Source: Mesorhizobium ciceri WSM4083 | GTDB taxonomy: Bacteria; Pseudomonadota; Alphaproteobacteria; Rhizobiales; Rhizobiaceae | Assembly: GCF_000519305.1 (NCBI RefSeq) | Contig: NZ_JAFG01000013.1 | Location: forward strand, 26,589-90,588 | DNA: 64,000 nucleotides | Reading direction: 5' to 3' | Part shown: positions 17,865-26,041 of the stretch, piece after piece | Layout: every line of letters begins with the position of its first letter | How positions within the stretch are numbered: the stretch's first letter is position 1 | Program-made: the position numbers and the translations under genes | Notes under the pieces: model-generated | What the model was told of the DNA's origin: nothing | The model's input: the letters and a program-made list of their open reading frames with translations, nothing else | The model's database searches: none

Positions 17865-18296
17865 CTAACCTGACACACTCTTGAGATAGGCGATGACGTT
17901 TTTGATGTCGTCGGGATTGGCAAGGCCAGGGAAACCCATTTTGTTCGTCGGCACCTTCGCCTTGGGGTTGGCCAGATATTCCGTCAGGTTCGGCTCGTCC
18001 CATACGAGGCCCGCTGCACCCGCATCCCTCATGGCTTTCGAATACAAATAGCCAGGGACCGAACCCGCTGTTCGGGCCACGACACCTTTCAAGGTTGGTC
18101 CGACTTTGTTCGAATCGGTGTCAGCGTTGTGGCAGCCGGCGCACTTTTTGAAGAGCGCCTTGCCGGCCTCGATATCCTGTGCCTGGGCGATCCGAGGCAG
18201 TAGCGCCAAAGCTACGCCGGCGCCGATCGACAGACGTTTCACCCAGGAACTCCCCGAATGAACATACGGCGGGCGGCCCGTGTTTTTGTAAGCCAT
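17865..18296 (-). CDS. Periplasmic c-type cytochrome (class I)
   Basis: A 143-residue protein. ATG 18296 is chosen because GGAGGATCGG precedes it. A signal peptide with core LSIGAGVALALLPRIAQA precedes a mature domain of about 100 residues. The haem attachment motif is CAGCH, preceded by AGKALFKK; the distal methionine is in the NKMGFPGL segment, and the C-terminal helix is DDIKNVIAYLKSV. This is the mitochondrial-type cytochrome c fold (c550/cytochrome c2 group), an electron carrier in the periplasm. It stands alone, with degenerate sequence on both sides, so its electron partner is unknown. Confidence 0.92.
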   Translation of the reverse strand: MAYKNTGRPPYVHSGSSWVKRLSIGAGVALALLPRIAQAQDIEAGKALFKKCAGCHNADTDSNKVGPTLKGVVARTAGSVPGYLYSKAMRDAGAAGLVWDEPNLTEYLANPKAKVPTNKMGFPGLANPDDIKNVIAYLKSVSG

Positions 18297-18917
18297 GATC
18301 CGATCCTCCATATTAAGTTGCGCCAAAGGAGCTCTCATCACTTCCTCGGTTTAGATTTTGCCTTGGCATCCATGCGAAGCACGTATTGTGGAATGTTTGG
18401 CCGTCGACGCCTCAGGAATCAGCGTCATGTGAGCAGCTCACCGGGGCAATTGTCGGTTTGCAGTTCGATGGGAATCTTGCTGCGAGCAAATGGTCGAGAA
18501 CCTGACAATGTAGCCATGCGCTCCCGCGCCGCCTGATACCGTCGTGCTAACTGAAGTCGAGCAGTCCGCTAGGCTTCAGGTCGCCTAAGCTGCCGGCTGT
18601 TCGACAGGTATTCTCTTCTTCGAAATTGACGGGGACGGTCGGCCAGCTTGTTGCAGCGATCCACGCATGCCTCCTATTGGAGCGAGATGTTTCACAACGC
18701 TTTGCAAAGCTTGTGCCAGCCGAAAAAGCCTCGCCTGATATCGGCACCGCGCGAATGACTACGCCGTCCGGCTCGATCTGCACCGACCCAGATACTGTCG
18801 GCGTGACCTCGACAAAGCCGAGCCGAGCCCCGATGCGGCCTGCCCGCACCGCTCTTGACCGCCTTGCGCCGTCAGCCGAACAGCTGCGAGCTCGCCAGTC
18901 ACGGGCTACGAGCGTGC
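18297..18917. other. 620 bp without a confident gene
   Basis: No intact gene. A minus-strand stretch near 18740-18840 (FVEVTPTVSGSVQIEPDG, then VVIRA) vaguely resembles the C-terminal part of the IS66 accessory protein TnpA, consistent with more insertion-element debris, but the match is weak. Confidence 0.4.
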
Positions 18918-19160
18918 TTAGGAGTTGGCTGGATTTCTTAAAGAAGCTGACCGCGAATGCCGAGGCTTGCGTTGCGGTTTTATAAGCTCGCAGGGATCGA
19001 CGCTGAATGCCTGCGCAAGCCTTCCGAGCACGCTGACGCTCGCCGAAACGCGGGCACGCTCGATCGAGCCCACATAGCGCATGCTGAGATCCGCCCGTGC
19101 AGCCAGCTCTTCCTGCGTCAGATCCTGTTCATGGCGCAAACGACGCATGTTGACCGCCAT
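18918..19160 (-). CDS. qseC: XRE-family repressor, QseC-like
   Basis: An 80-residue Cro/C1-type protein. I prefer ATG 19160 (MAVNMRRLR), with AAAGAGG in front; an in-frame GTG at 19178 would add six residues. The helix-turn-helix is LTQEELAARADLSMRYVGSIE, and the tail VLGRLAQAFSVDPCELI is typical. In mesorhizobial ICEs, QseC is a small DNA-binding protein divergent from the antiactivator gene qseM; it binds operators between them and sets a bistable switch for element transfer. Here the same layout is present: a divergent DUF2285 gene 158 bp away and inverted repeats in between. The gene name is assigned by this context. Confidence 0.78.
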   Translation of the reverse strand: MAVNMRRLRHEQDLTQEELAARADLSMRYVGSIERARVSASVSVLGRLAQAFSVDPCELIKPQRKPRHSRSASLRNPANS

Positions 19161-19199
19161 GACCTCTTTGAGATCCACGCCCGAAATAGGCGCTGAAAA

Positions 19200-19228
19200 G
19201 GAATCATCGTTCTAGGAATGATCGTTCC
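19200..19228. promoter_or_regulatory. Candidate QseC operators in the qseC-qseM intergenic region
   Basis: Two similar 14-bp imperfect palindromes lie one base apart: GGAATCATCGTTCT (19200-19213) and GGAATGATCGTTCC (19215-19228). The second has GGAA/TTCC arms with near-perfect symmetry. A further half-site-like TTCC...AAGAAC follows to about 19253. Tandem palindromes between a divergent XRE gene and its target are typical repressor operators. Confidence 0.6.
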
Positions 19229-19318
19229 TATTCGATATAAGAACCCCCATCGGCGAAGGCTCAGCCAGGCCGATAGCGAACTCGCCAAGGAATCGAGATC
19301 CAACAGCCAAAAAAGCAC

Positions 19319-19570
19319 ATGAAGCCAGATATTGCTGACGACGTCCCCTGGTCAGACAGCCTCACCAGTTATGACAAGGAGCATTTCACGGTATACCTGC
19401 GGATCCTGGACGCCTGTGCCGACAATGCCAGCGAAGAGGAGATGGCCGCTCTCATTCTCGGAATCGACCCGGTTGTTGATCCAGTCCGTGCCCGCAAGGC
19501 GCTTCGCAGCCATATCGATCGGGCGAACTGGATTGTGACGACGGGCTACAAGGAACTGTTCGCCGGCTGA
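19319..19570 (+). CDS. qseM: DUF2285 antiactivator, QseM-like
   Basis: An 83-residue acidic protein with the DUF2285 pattern: DVPWSDSLTSYDKEHFTVYL, RILDACADNASEEEMAALIL, then GIDPVVDPVRARKALRSHID and RANWIVTTGYKELF. In ICEMlSym of M. loti the small DUF2285 protein QseM binds and blocks both TraR and the transfer activator FseA, keeping the element silent in most cells. Size, family and divergence from an XRE gene support the same role here. There is no good ribosome site directly upstream of the ATG, which suggests weak translation. Confidence 0.75.
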   Translation: MKPDIADDVPWSDSLTSYDKEHFTVYLRILDACADNASEEEMAALILGIDPVVDPVRARKALRSHIDRANWIVTTGYKELFAG

Positions 19571-19907
19571 CGCACAACCCGCAGCCTCGAGGTTCCGGGC
19601 AAGGAAGTCCAACATCGCCATTCATGAACGTATGACCGTGGGACGGCGCGACGGATGCGGCGGTCGCGCAGTTGATCGCCGGGGCTGGTCCAGTTGCCAT
19701 GCATACGGCCCGCGCCGATCAGTGCTTCAGCGATTGCAATGTCATGCTCCGCGAGCGAGCCATCAAGCGGACGAAAGTCGACCGGCGCCAAAACAAGCGC
19801 TCGGGCCAATCGTCCGCGTGGAAAATGACAATGCGGCACTCCGCGACCAGCGGCGATGCATCAACCCGCTGCTAGGCTTGTTGAACTGAACACATGGGTT
19901 TTCCGGA
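19571..19907. other. 337 bp with no identifiable gene
   Basis: Short frames on both strands lack family motifs and ribosome sites. Nothing recognisable. Confidence 0.5.
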
Positions 19908-21194
19908 TCAGATGCGGGCGCCGACGAAATGGGCCAGTTGGGCGCCCACGGCGTAGTAGCTTTCCTGCAGCGCCCGCAGACGCGGCACTTCAGGCATGCT
20001 GACGGGAAGAGGCAAATCCGAATCCGGCACTGTCCCGAGAATGTGATCGGCGAGCACACGTCCGAAGGCGGTGCCCGGTGAAATACCACGGCCATTGTAT
20101 CCGCAGATGCCGACTACGCGTGGTGCGAAGCGATGGAAACGAGGCAGATGATCGCGCGTCATCCCTATCATGCCATACCACGCGGCTTCAAACCGAACCC
20201 GCCCGATCTGCGGAAAGAGCTTACGCGCCGCGCGAGTGGCCCACGCACGGTGGATGCTGGCGCCGGTGCCCCGGAGGGCGCCGACACTGCCGAATACAAG
20301 CCGCCGTTCGCGGTCCAATCGATAAGAAATCAAGACTTCCCTGGTGTCCCAGCAGCCCTCGCGGCCGGGAAGTATCGACGTCTGCAGTTCGCGAGAAAGT
20401 GGCTTGGTCGCGAAATTGAAGTAGGGAACAGATATCTGCTCGCGTCTAATCTCTGGCCATGGCACGTTGGTATAGGCATCCGTCGCCACTATGATCCAGT
20501 CTGCCTCGACGGCTCCGAACTCAGTGCGAACCGTCCATCTTTTGCCCTTGGATCGCTCGGCACCCGTGACCGGGCTTGATCTATAGACCTTGGCTCCAGC
20601 GGCCATGGCAGCGCGAGCAAGTCCCCGCGCGTAGCCAAGTGGCTGAATGGTCCCGGCACGGGTGTCGAGAAGCGACCCCGAGTAAGCTCTCGTACCGGTT
20701 CGTTCCGCGGTCTCCTCCGCATTCAGAAGGTGAACGGGGGCGCCTCTGATTTGCCACTGTTCTTCGCGTTCTTTCAGATCTTTGAGACCGGACGCGCCGA
20801 CTGCGCAATGAAGTGTGCCGTTCCTCACAGCGTCACAGTCGATGCCGTGCTTGTCGATAAGCGACCAGACTTCGGCAGGTCCGTTGCCGAGAAGCTGAAG
20901 CACCCGCTCGCCGAACGGAGCGCCGAGGCTTGATTTGACATCTTCCGGCTTCATCCACAGGCCGGCGTTGACCAGACCGACATTGCGCCCCGAGGCGCCA
21001 TAGCCAATCTCAAACGCCTCAAGGACACTGACCTTTAGACCAGCTTCGGCGAGATGCAGTGCTGCCGAAAGACCCGTATAACCGCCGCCGACGATGGCGA
21101 CGTCCTGTCTACATGTGCGCCGGAGAACTTGCGTGGCTGGCGCATTGGGTGCGGTCAATTCCCACAGTCCATGGGAACGAGTGTCGTTGTGCAT
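19908..21194 (-). CDS. FAD-dependent amine/amino-acid oxidase (DAO family)
   Basis: A 428-residue flavoprotein starting at ATG 21194 with AGGAAGATTGC upstream. The N-terminal dinucleotide-binding motif is VAIVGGGYTGLSAALHLAE with the acidic strand end VLEAFEIG, then GASGRNVGLVNAG. A C-terminal stretch reads WYGMIGMTRDHLPRFH and GICGYNGRGISPGTAFGRVL. The order and length match PuuB-like gamma-glutamylputrescine oxidases and related glycine/sarcosine oxidases. It would oxidatively deaminate an amine or amino acid in the cytoplasm. There is no put/puu neighbour, so the substrate is open. Confidence 0.85.
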   Translation of the reverse strand: MHNDTRSHGLWELTAPNAPATQVLRRTCRQDVAIVGGGYTGLSAALHLAEAGLKVSVLEAFEIGYGASGRNVGLVNAGLWMKPEDVKSSLGAPFGERVLQLLGNGPAEVWSLIDKHGIDCDAVRNGTLHCAVGASGLKDLKEREEQWQIRGAPVHLLNAEETAERTGTRAYSGSLLDTRAGTIQPLGYARGLARAAMAAGAKVYRSSPVTGAERSKGKRWTVRTEFGAVEADWIIVATDAYTNVPWPEIRREQISVPYFNFATKPLSRELQTSILPGREGCWDTREVLISYRLDRERRLVFGSVGALRGTGASIHRAWATRAARKLFPQIGRVRFEAAWYGMIGMTRDHLPRFHRFAPRVVGICGYNGRGISPGTAFGRVLADHILGTVPDSDLPLPVSMPEVPRLRALQESYYAVGAQLAHFVGARI

Positions 21195-21664
21195 GCAATC
21201 TTCCTGTTCTGGTTGGCATCATAAGCGACCTCATCCCGGAACTTTGAAAAACTTTGTGAAGTTTTGTTTGCGCCAGGCGTTGAGGTTGGCGGATCCTGTC
21301 GCGGCTTCGACCCGGTTCGCATGTCGCAGGAAGATCAGAACACCATGTTTGCCGGCTTCAAGCGCCAGGACATTGTCGTCTGTTGGGCAACGCATGGGGA
21401 TCGGGCACCCTCATCCCGCGATCTTCTCACTGTTCGAGGTCCCGGCAACCGGCCTTTTGGCCGAGCCGGAAATCGGCGGCAAGGGTGTTCCAAGTCCCGA
21501 GCCACAGGTGAGCCACTTCGGCGTACGCTCGCGTTCGAAGCAGCAACGCCTCATCCATCTCGGGCCCGAACACCACCGCAACTGCCCGGCAGCGCCGTCG
21601 GTTTCGAGCCACCCGTTCAGCCGAAGCTGGGCAGGCACAGTTTCCAGCATAAAGCAGGCGCAGA
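21195..21664. other. 470 bp without a confident gene
   Basis: A long plus-strand frame crosses this region but has the composition of a shadow and runs into queE from the opposite side. On the minus strand about 21420-21560 reads AVVFGPEMDEALLLRTRAYA and EVAHLWLGTWNTLAADF, which looks protein-like but is not recognised and has no start. Confidence 0.45.
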
Positions 21665-22399
21665 CTAGACGCCTCTCTTGTTACCCCAGAGCAGAACGTG
21701 CAGCTGCGGTAGCACGCGGGCTTCGAACCACCTGTCACGGGTCACCTTATCGACCAGCCACTGCATGCGTTTTATTATTCCATCCAGGTCGACAGACGCG
21801 TCTTCGTTGCCGGGACGGGGCGGCGTGTGATTGCCGGGTTGCAGAAAGACAGGAAGGCGCGAAAATCGCGCGGCGGCTTCTTTCGCGTAAGCGTAGTCAC
21901 TCTCGTCGAAAACGACGAGCTTGAGCACGACTTGCGGCTTTTCCTGCGCCGCATCCACGCACGCCTGGATAGCAGCCCAGTCGGTCCTCATTTCGCTTGA
22001 CGGGGGCTTTGGGCTGAGGACCAGCACGTCAAGATCCACGAACCAATCCCTGACCACTGAACCTTGGGTTTCCAGCGCAAAACGGTAACCTGCACCGTGC
22101 CCTCGGTCGATGAGCGCACCCAATGGCTGAATGGCCGGATTGCCGCCGGACAGCGACACCATCACTGGCTGGGTACCGGAAAGCTCAACGACGCTTTGCC
22201 AGACCGCATCGACTGGCATCATCTTCCATTCATGGCGGAATTGATTGTCGACCGCATGAAGGGTGTCACACCACGAACAGCGATAGTCACACCCGCCGGT
22301 TCTGATGAAGACAGTTGGCAAACCGATGAGCGGGCCCTCGCCCTGGATCGTTGGCCCGAAGATCTCGCTCACACGGATTGCGGGATTGGTCTCGATCAT
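21665..22399 (-). CDS. queE: 7-carboxy-7-deazaguanine synthase QueE
   Basis: A 244-residue radical-SAM enzyme. ATG 22399 (MIETNPAIRV) overlaps the queD stop codon (ATGA). The N-terminus has FGPTIQGEGPLIGLPTVFIR and the cluster motif CDYRCSWC (Cx3Cx2C), followed by VSLSGGNPAIQPL and a VLSPKPPSS segment. QueE contracts 6-carboxytetrahydropterin to 7-carboxy-7-deazaguanine, the third step of preQ0 synthesis. It ends the queC-queD-queE unit. No queF, tgt or DNA-modification (dpd) genes are nearby, so the product could feed tRNA queuosine made elsewhere. Confidence 0.93.
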   Translation of the reverse strand: MIETNPAIRVSEIFGPTIQGEGPLIGLPTVFIRTGGCDYRCSWCDTLHAVDNQFRHEWKMMPVDAVWQSVVELSGTQPVMVSLSGGNPAIQPLGALIDRGHGAGYRFALETQGSVVRDWFVDLDVLVLSPKPPSSEMRTDWAAIQACVDAAQEKPQVVLKLVVFDESDYAYAKEAAARFSRLPVFLQPGNHTPPRPGNEDASVDLDGIIKRMQWLVDKVTRDRWFEARVLPQLHVLLWGNKRGV

Positions 22400-22752
22400 G
22401 GCCGGTATTGTGCCCAGGTTTTCGGGGTTTCGCTCACCCGCACGGCCGAGGTTTCGGGTAGGCGTGCCTTGCACCACTCATAGAAATGTCTGGCCAGGTA
22501 TTCCGCAGTGACTTGCTCATGATCCAGGACGTCGTTGAGGTGGCGATGGTCGAAGCTTTCGTCGATGTAGCGTTTGAGCGGCGTCAGATCGTGATAGTCG
22601 CGCACAAAGCCGTGCGCGTTCAATTCATTGGCCGCAAGCTCTATTTCGACGATGTAATTATGCCCGTGCAGGCGCGCACACTGGTGGTCGGGCGGCAAGC
22701 AGGTGAGCTGATGCGAGGCTGAGAAGTGGAATTGCTTGGTGATCCGGAACAT
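22396..22752 (-). CDS. queD: 6-carboxytetrahydropterin synthase QueD
   Basis: A 118-residue protein of the PTPS/QueD family. FHFSASHQLTCLP supplies the first zinc histidine and LHGHNY the other two; the catalytic Glu/His region includes HRHLND and VTAEYLARHFYEWC. It converts dihydroneopterin triphosphate to 6-carboxy-5,6,7,8-tetrahydropterin. The start overlaps the queC stop codon (TAATG) and the end overlaps queE, so all three are translated from one message. Confidence 0.93.
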   Translation of the reverse strand: MFRITKQFHFSASHQLTCLPPDHQCARLHGHNYIVEIELAANELNAHGFVRDYHDLTPLKRYIDESFDHRHLNDVLDHEQVTAEYLARHFYEWCKARLPETSAVRVSETPKTWAQYRP

Positions 22753-23453
22753 TACGCGTTCGCCCTCCGCAGCGCGACCAGCCAGAAATCGTCATCCTCG
22801 TAGTCGGTGGGGTCCGGGTGCCCAGACAGGTGAAACGCTTCGCGCCGCTCGACGCAGGTCCCGCAGCGTCCGCAGTGACGCTCGCCGCCCTTGTAGCACG
22901 ACCAGGTCTCCGCAAACGGCGTGCCGTATTTTGCTCCGTCGCAAACGATGTCCGCCTTGCTGAAATGCAGGTACGGCGCATGGAGGTGAACCCGCGCATA
23001 GCCGTCCAGCGCGCGGTCTTGCATCGTCTGGAAAGTGTCGATGAAAGCCGGACGGCAATCGGGATAGATGAAGTGATCCCCGCCATGCACCGCCGTCGCC
23101 ACCGCTTCGGCCTTGTGTGCGGCGGCGAGACCGAAAGCGATTGCCAGCATAATGGCATTCCGGTTCGGCACAACCGTCACCCTCATCGTGTCTTCGGCGT
23201 AGTGGCCGTCCGGCACGTCGATACTGTCGGTCAGCGCGGAGCCGGAAAGACCGCGGCCGATTTGGCCGATGTCGATGATTTGGTGCGGCACGTTCAGTCG
23301 CTGCGCGCAGAGGGCGGCGAAGCCCAATTCCTTCCTGTGCCGTTGGCCGTAATCGAAGGACAGGAGGCAGTCGAGCTCGTGCTCCCCCGCCAGCCTGTGA
23401 GCAAGGGAAACGGAATCCAGTCCGCCGGAGCAGACGACGAGAGTCTTCATCAT
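22752..23453 (-). CDS. queC: 7-cyano-7-deazaguanine (preQ0) synthase QueC
   Basis: A 233-residue N-type ATP pyrophosphatase. The P-loop is VVCSGGLDSVSLAH near the N-terminus; VVPNRNAIMLAIAFGLA and the C-terminal zinc knuckle WSCYKGGERHCGRCGTC (four Cys) are intact. QueC turns 7-carboxy-7-deazaguanine into preQ0 with ATP and ammonia. It is the first gene of queCDE. Queuosine genes are known to matter for Sinorhizobium symbiosis. A preQ1 riboswitch was looked for in the 110 bp upstream and not seen. Confidence 0.94.
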   Translation of the reverse strand: MMKTLVVCSGGLDSVSLAHRLAGEHELDCLLSFDYGQRHRKELGFAALCAQRLNVPHQIIDIGQIGRGLSGSALTDSIDVPDGHYAEDTMRVTVVPNRNAIMLAIAFGLAAAHKAEAVATAVHGGDHFIYPDCRPAFIDTFQTMQDRALDGYARVHLHAPYLHFSKADIVCDGAKYGTPFAETWSCYKGGERHCGRCGTCVERREAFHLSGHPDPTDYEDDDFWLVALRRANA

Positions 23454-23569
23454 TGGTGTCCTTGTTTTGACCGGGTAAGGCTGCGACCGGAGATTTCTCT
23501 GCCCTCCCCGTACTCCCGCGAATCAAGGTTGTGAACCCGGGGGGAGTTTGATGCGCTGACGTGCCGCGG

Positions 23570-24131
23570 TGGGCCCTGTTCAGTACAGAACTGCGAACGC
23601 CGAGAGCCGCCGATTCCCATCGGGCCGGAGTTGCCCTCGCCTTCGGGGAACACGCGGTAGATCAGCCGCACGGTGTCGGCGTGCAGCGGATCGATCTCCA
23701 GCTTCTTCTTGGTCTTCGATCCGCGCTGCTCGGCAGGGACGATGCGATAGCCGATCGGCGGCAGCGCGCCGTTCCAAAACCCTGGCGGGCGTTCTCGTTC
23801 ATGGCGCGAAGTTGGCGTTCTCCTTCGACTGATACTCGTCGAACAGAGCCATGATCTGGCGCATCATCGCATGCATGGGATCGTCGCGCATCTCCTGCGT
23901 GATGGAGACGAGCTTGACGCCGTTCTTTGCGAGTTTCCTGACATAGAACTCAAGCTCGAAGTGGTCGCGGAAGAAACGCGAGAAGCTATGAACCACAGCG
24001 ACGTCGGCGGGCGCGGGCTTCGACGTGGCCGCCTCGACGACGCGCTGGAACTCAGGCCGGCGATCACTGGTAGCGGAGGCTCCGGCCTCTACGAACGTCT
24101 CAACCACCTGATAGCCGCGCGAAATGGCCAA
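23570..24131 (-). pseudogene. Decayed serine recombinase
   Basis: The minus strand from 24131 encodes the resolvase domain without its first ~30 residues: RGYQVVETFVEAGASATSDR, then RPEFQRVVEAA and VHSFSRFFRDHFELEFYVRK, and MRQIMALFDEYQSKENA. The usual N-terminal YxRVSTxxQ with the catalytic serine is missing. At about 23805 the frame shifts; similarity resumes as WNGALPPIGYRIVPAEQRGS and KTKKKLEIDPLHADTVRLIY, then ends near 23590. It is a broken large serine recombinase, a remnant of an integrative element beside the que operon. Confidence 0.7.
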
Positions 24132-24181
24132 TGTGCCGCGATTTGCCGTCCTTTGCGCCTGACCGGAGCGCGGTTCGCGTG

Positions 24182-24541
24182 TCAGGGGAGCTCCCCCCTT
24201 CCAGTTCGGGGAGAGACCGCCATGCCGAGGAACACGGTCATGGCTCGATTGAGCCGCAACATGTCCTCGTCATCAAGCCGCCCGATCTGCATGCCCATCT
24301 TCGCCTTCGGAACGGTGGTGATTTTGTCCACCATCAGTCGGCAGGTCGCGCGCAGGCCGTTGCGCTCGCTCGGGTCCACGACCAGGCGGAACAAGGGGGC
24401 GTCGGTGGGGTCGGTCGTAAAGACGCAGATCGTGATCGAGTCGGTTGCGTCGAAGCTGTCGTCCTGGACGATGACGGCGGGACGCGGCTTGCCCGCATAG
24501 TCCTTAGCGCCTGAGACCGTCCAGACCTCGCCGCGCCTCAT
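24182..24541 (-). CDS. mazF: MazF/PemK-type toxin
   Basis: A 119-residue protein starting MRRGEVWTVSG, the standard opening of MazF-fold endoribonucleases. KPRPAVIVQDDSFDATDSIT carries the conserved KxRPAVIVQ box; GLRATCRLMVDKITTVPKAKMG holds the usual MVDKI segment. Its ATG overlaps the stop codon of the antitoxin gene (ATGA, 24538-24541). MazF toxins cut mRNA at short motifs when the antitoxin is degraded. I ignored a longer frame reaching 24667 because it overlaps the antitoxin. Confidence 0.88.
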   Translation of the reverse strand: MRRGEVWTVSGAKDYAGKPRPAVIVQDDSFDATDSITICVFTTDPTDAPLFRLVVDPSERNGLRATCRLMVDKITTVPKAKMGMQIGRLDDEDMLRLNRAMTVFLGMAVSPRTGRGELP

Positions 24542-24753
24542 TCGTTCCAATCCGACACTGCGTCGATGAAGTCCTGATCCTCGCGGGCCTGAGTACTGGC
24601 GGCGACTGCCTGCGACTGGCGATGTGCCTGTGCCCGGAAAGAGGAAGAGCGAACGTCCGGGACCCAAATCTGGATCGGCCGCAGCCCCTGCGCGCGCAGC
24701 CGCTCGCGATGCTCGCGCACCTTCACGCGGACCGGCTTCGGTGCAGTTGTCAT
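24538..24753 (-). CDS. mazE: MazE-family antitoxin (DUF3018 type)
   Basis: A 71-residue protein from ATG 24753: MTTAPKPVRVKVREHRERLR, then AQGLRPIQIWVPDVRSSSF, the family's DNA-binding part. The charged C-terminus EDQDFIDAVSDWNE probably wraps the toxin. The gene directly precedes and overlaps the toxin gene, the usual type II order. A perfect 12-bp palindrome 20 bp upstream is a likely autoregulatory operator. Confidence 0.85.
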   Translation of the reverse strand: MTTAPKPVRVKVREHRERLRAQGLRPIQIWVPDVRSSSFRAQAHRQSQAVAASTQAREDQDFIDAVSDWNE

Positions 24754-24772
24754 ATCAGCCTCGTATTCAATA

Positions 24773-24784
24773 GTTACATGTAAC
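24773..24784. promoter_or_regulatory. Operator of the mazEF operon
   Basis: GTTACATGTAAC is a perfect palindrome 20 bp upstream of the antitoxin ATG, in the position expected for antitoxin autorepression. Confidence 0.6.
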
Positions 24785-25122
24785 CTATCACACAACTCTC
24801 CCCGCAGCCAGGATTTTCTCGCAACGGAAGCGCGCCCGCGCCCGATCGAACCCGATCGGCTTCCTGCCTGGGCTTCGGTCGAACGATGTGGCCAAGTCGA
24901 ATGCAAAAGTCGCGCTCTGCGCTACGATCCTGCGTTCGTCGAGTTCCGATGCGCCATGCAGTCTCCCGCGCCCGGCGACGGCGTGTTGCGGCTGCGTTCG
25001 TGCAGCCTTGGAGCCGTATAGTCCTCTTTCGCAGCCGTTCCGGACGGTCGATCCGGCCGGCATGTCACCCAACGCGTCAACACAAGGACGAGAGGCGGCG
25101 GATGCCGCCTCTCGTCTCGACT
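24785..25122. other. 338 bp with nothing recognised
   Basis: Frames on both strands lack motifs and ribosome sites; no hairpins of note were seen. Confidence 0.5.
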
Positions 25123-25452
25123 TTAGTCGCGGTCCGGATCCTCAAGCTCCCGGATCACAGCTTTGACGACATAGTCACCGATCTTGGTGCGGCGTTGCGC
25201 GACCAGGATGCTGACAGCCGTCTCGTTCGCCTCGATCGCCAGGATCGCGTCCTCCATGTCGGCATATGGCCGGAGGTTTTCGATGGGGATGACGTCGCCG
25301 TACTCGTCATAGCCGCCGTGGAGATACATCGGTGCCCGCTCCAGGCGCGAAAGCGCCCACTCCGCCTCGCGGATGAGCCGGAAGCCCAGCTTGCGCTGCC
25401 GCCAGTATTCTGCGCTGCCGCCGTCGATGGTGACTGTGTTGCGATGTGTCAT
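25123..25452 (-). CDS. Conserved hypothetical protein
   Basis: A 109-residue protein from ATG 25452 (MTHRNTVTIDGG), with AAAGGAGATTTCC directly before it. The body, WRQRKLGFRLIREAEWALSR and then YGDVIPIENLRPYADMEDAI, is well behaved and mostly helical, without signal peptide or membrane segment. I cannot name its family. The GC3-rich codon use and strong ribosome site argue for a real gene. Directly upstream lies a strongly self-complementary region (25503-25615) that could form its mRNA leader. Confidence 0.65.
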   Translation of the reverse strand: MTHRNTVTIDGGSAEYWRQRKLGFRLIREAEWALSRLERAPMYLHGGYDEYGDVIPIENLRPYADMEDAILAIEANETAVSILVAQRRTKIGDYVVKAVIRELEDPDRD

Positions 25453-25502
25453 GGAAATCTCCTTTCGCTCTTTGGCGGAAGGAGGCCGCACCGGTGCATC
25501 GA

Positions 25503-25615
25503 GGGGTCAAGGATCGCTTTAGCGACCGCTACGCGGTGTGCGGGGGAGCCGATTTTGTTGGCGGGCGCTTAAGCGTCCGGCGGCAAAATTGGGGGGACCG
25601 CACGTCCTTGACGCC
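25503..25615. repeat. Nested stem-loop region, possible structured leader RNA
   Basis: Four pairings enclose each other: GTCAAGGA (25506-25513) with TCCTTGAC (25605-25612); GTGCGG (25538-25543) with CCGCAC (25598-25603); CCGATTTTG (25549-25557) with CAAAATTGG (25584-25592, one G-U); and a hairpin of seven pairs with a TTAA loop at 25562-25579. A side hairpin GATCGC-TTTA-GCGACC sits at 25512-25527. It lies 50 bp upstream of the hypothetical gene at 25123-25452. Such ordered nesting suggests an RNA structure or cruciform rather than chance. Confidence 0.55.
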
Positions 25616-25647
25616 GGAGAGGCGGTGCTACAATGGGAGTCAGAGAG

Positions 25648-25742
25648 AGATAGCCCACGCCCCCCGGGCCGTGTCCGTATCCGGCGACTAGCCGGTCCGG
25701 CGCCGTCCCACCGCGTCCCTCCGGTAGGGAGGGCTATAGCGT
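25648..25742. repeat. Second stem-loop cluster
   Basis: GATAGCCC near 25649 can pair with GGGCTATA near 25731, enclosing a CCGGC-GACTA-GCCGG hairpin (about 25680-25694) and CCCTCC-GGTAG-GGAGGG (about 25718-25734), which compete in part. It directly follows the nested element at 25503-25615. It could be a terminator-like or protein-binding structure; no gene is seen to 26041. Confidence 0.4.
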
Positions 25743-26041
25743 AAACGTAGTTCTCATCACCACCCGGTGAGGCGCGCCATCATTTCAACGACCTAGCAGA
25801 GCTCCGCAGACTAAAGGCACGAATTAGTCTGCACAGCGGCGTCTGCTTGCCCCGGCGCCCTTACGTGAAGCCGAGAATGATGCCTTCTTGGCGGGCGCCG
25901 ATCCGCACCGATTCAATTCGCGGGCGCTGAAGCGGTTTTGAACGGCCGGACTGTTCGTGCCATTTTCGCGGGTAGGAGGTGCAGATATGTTCTACTGCTA
26001 ACCTGATGCATATCCTAGAGTTCGTCCGCTCAGATGTCGGC

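Noticed and set aside
21094..21924. 276-codon plus-strand open frame
   Set aside because: Overlaps the ends of two real minus-strand genes, has no ribosome site and is Arg/Pro/Ser rich without motif.
23454..23569. Possible preQ1 riboswitch before queC
   Set aside because: The short hairpin plus A-rich tail of preQ1-I and the larger preQ1-II pattern could not be found on the minus strand.
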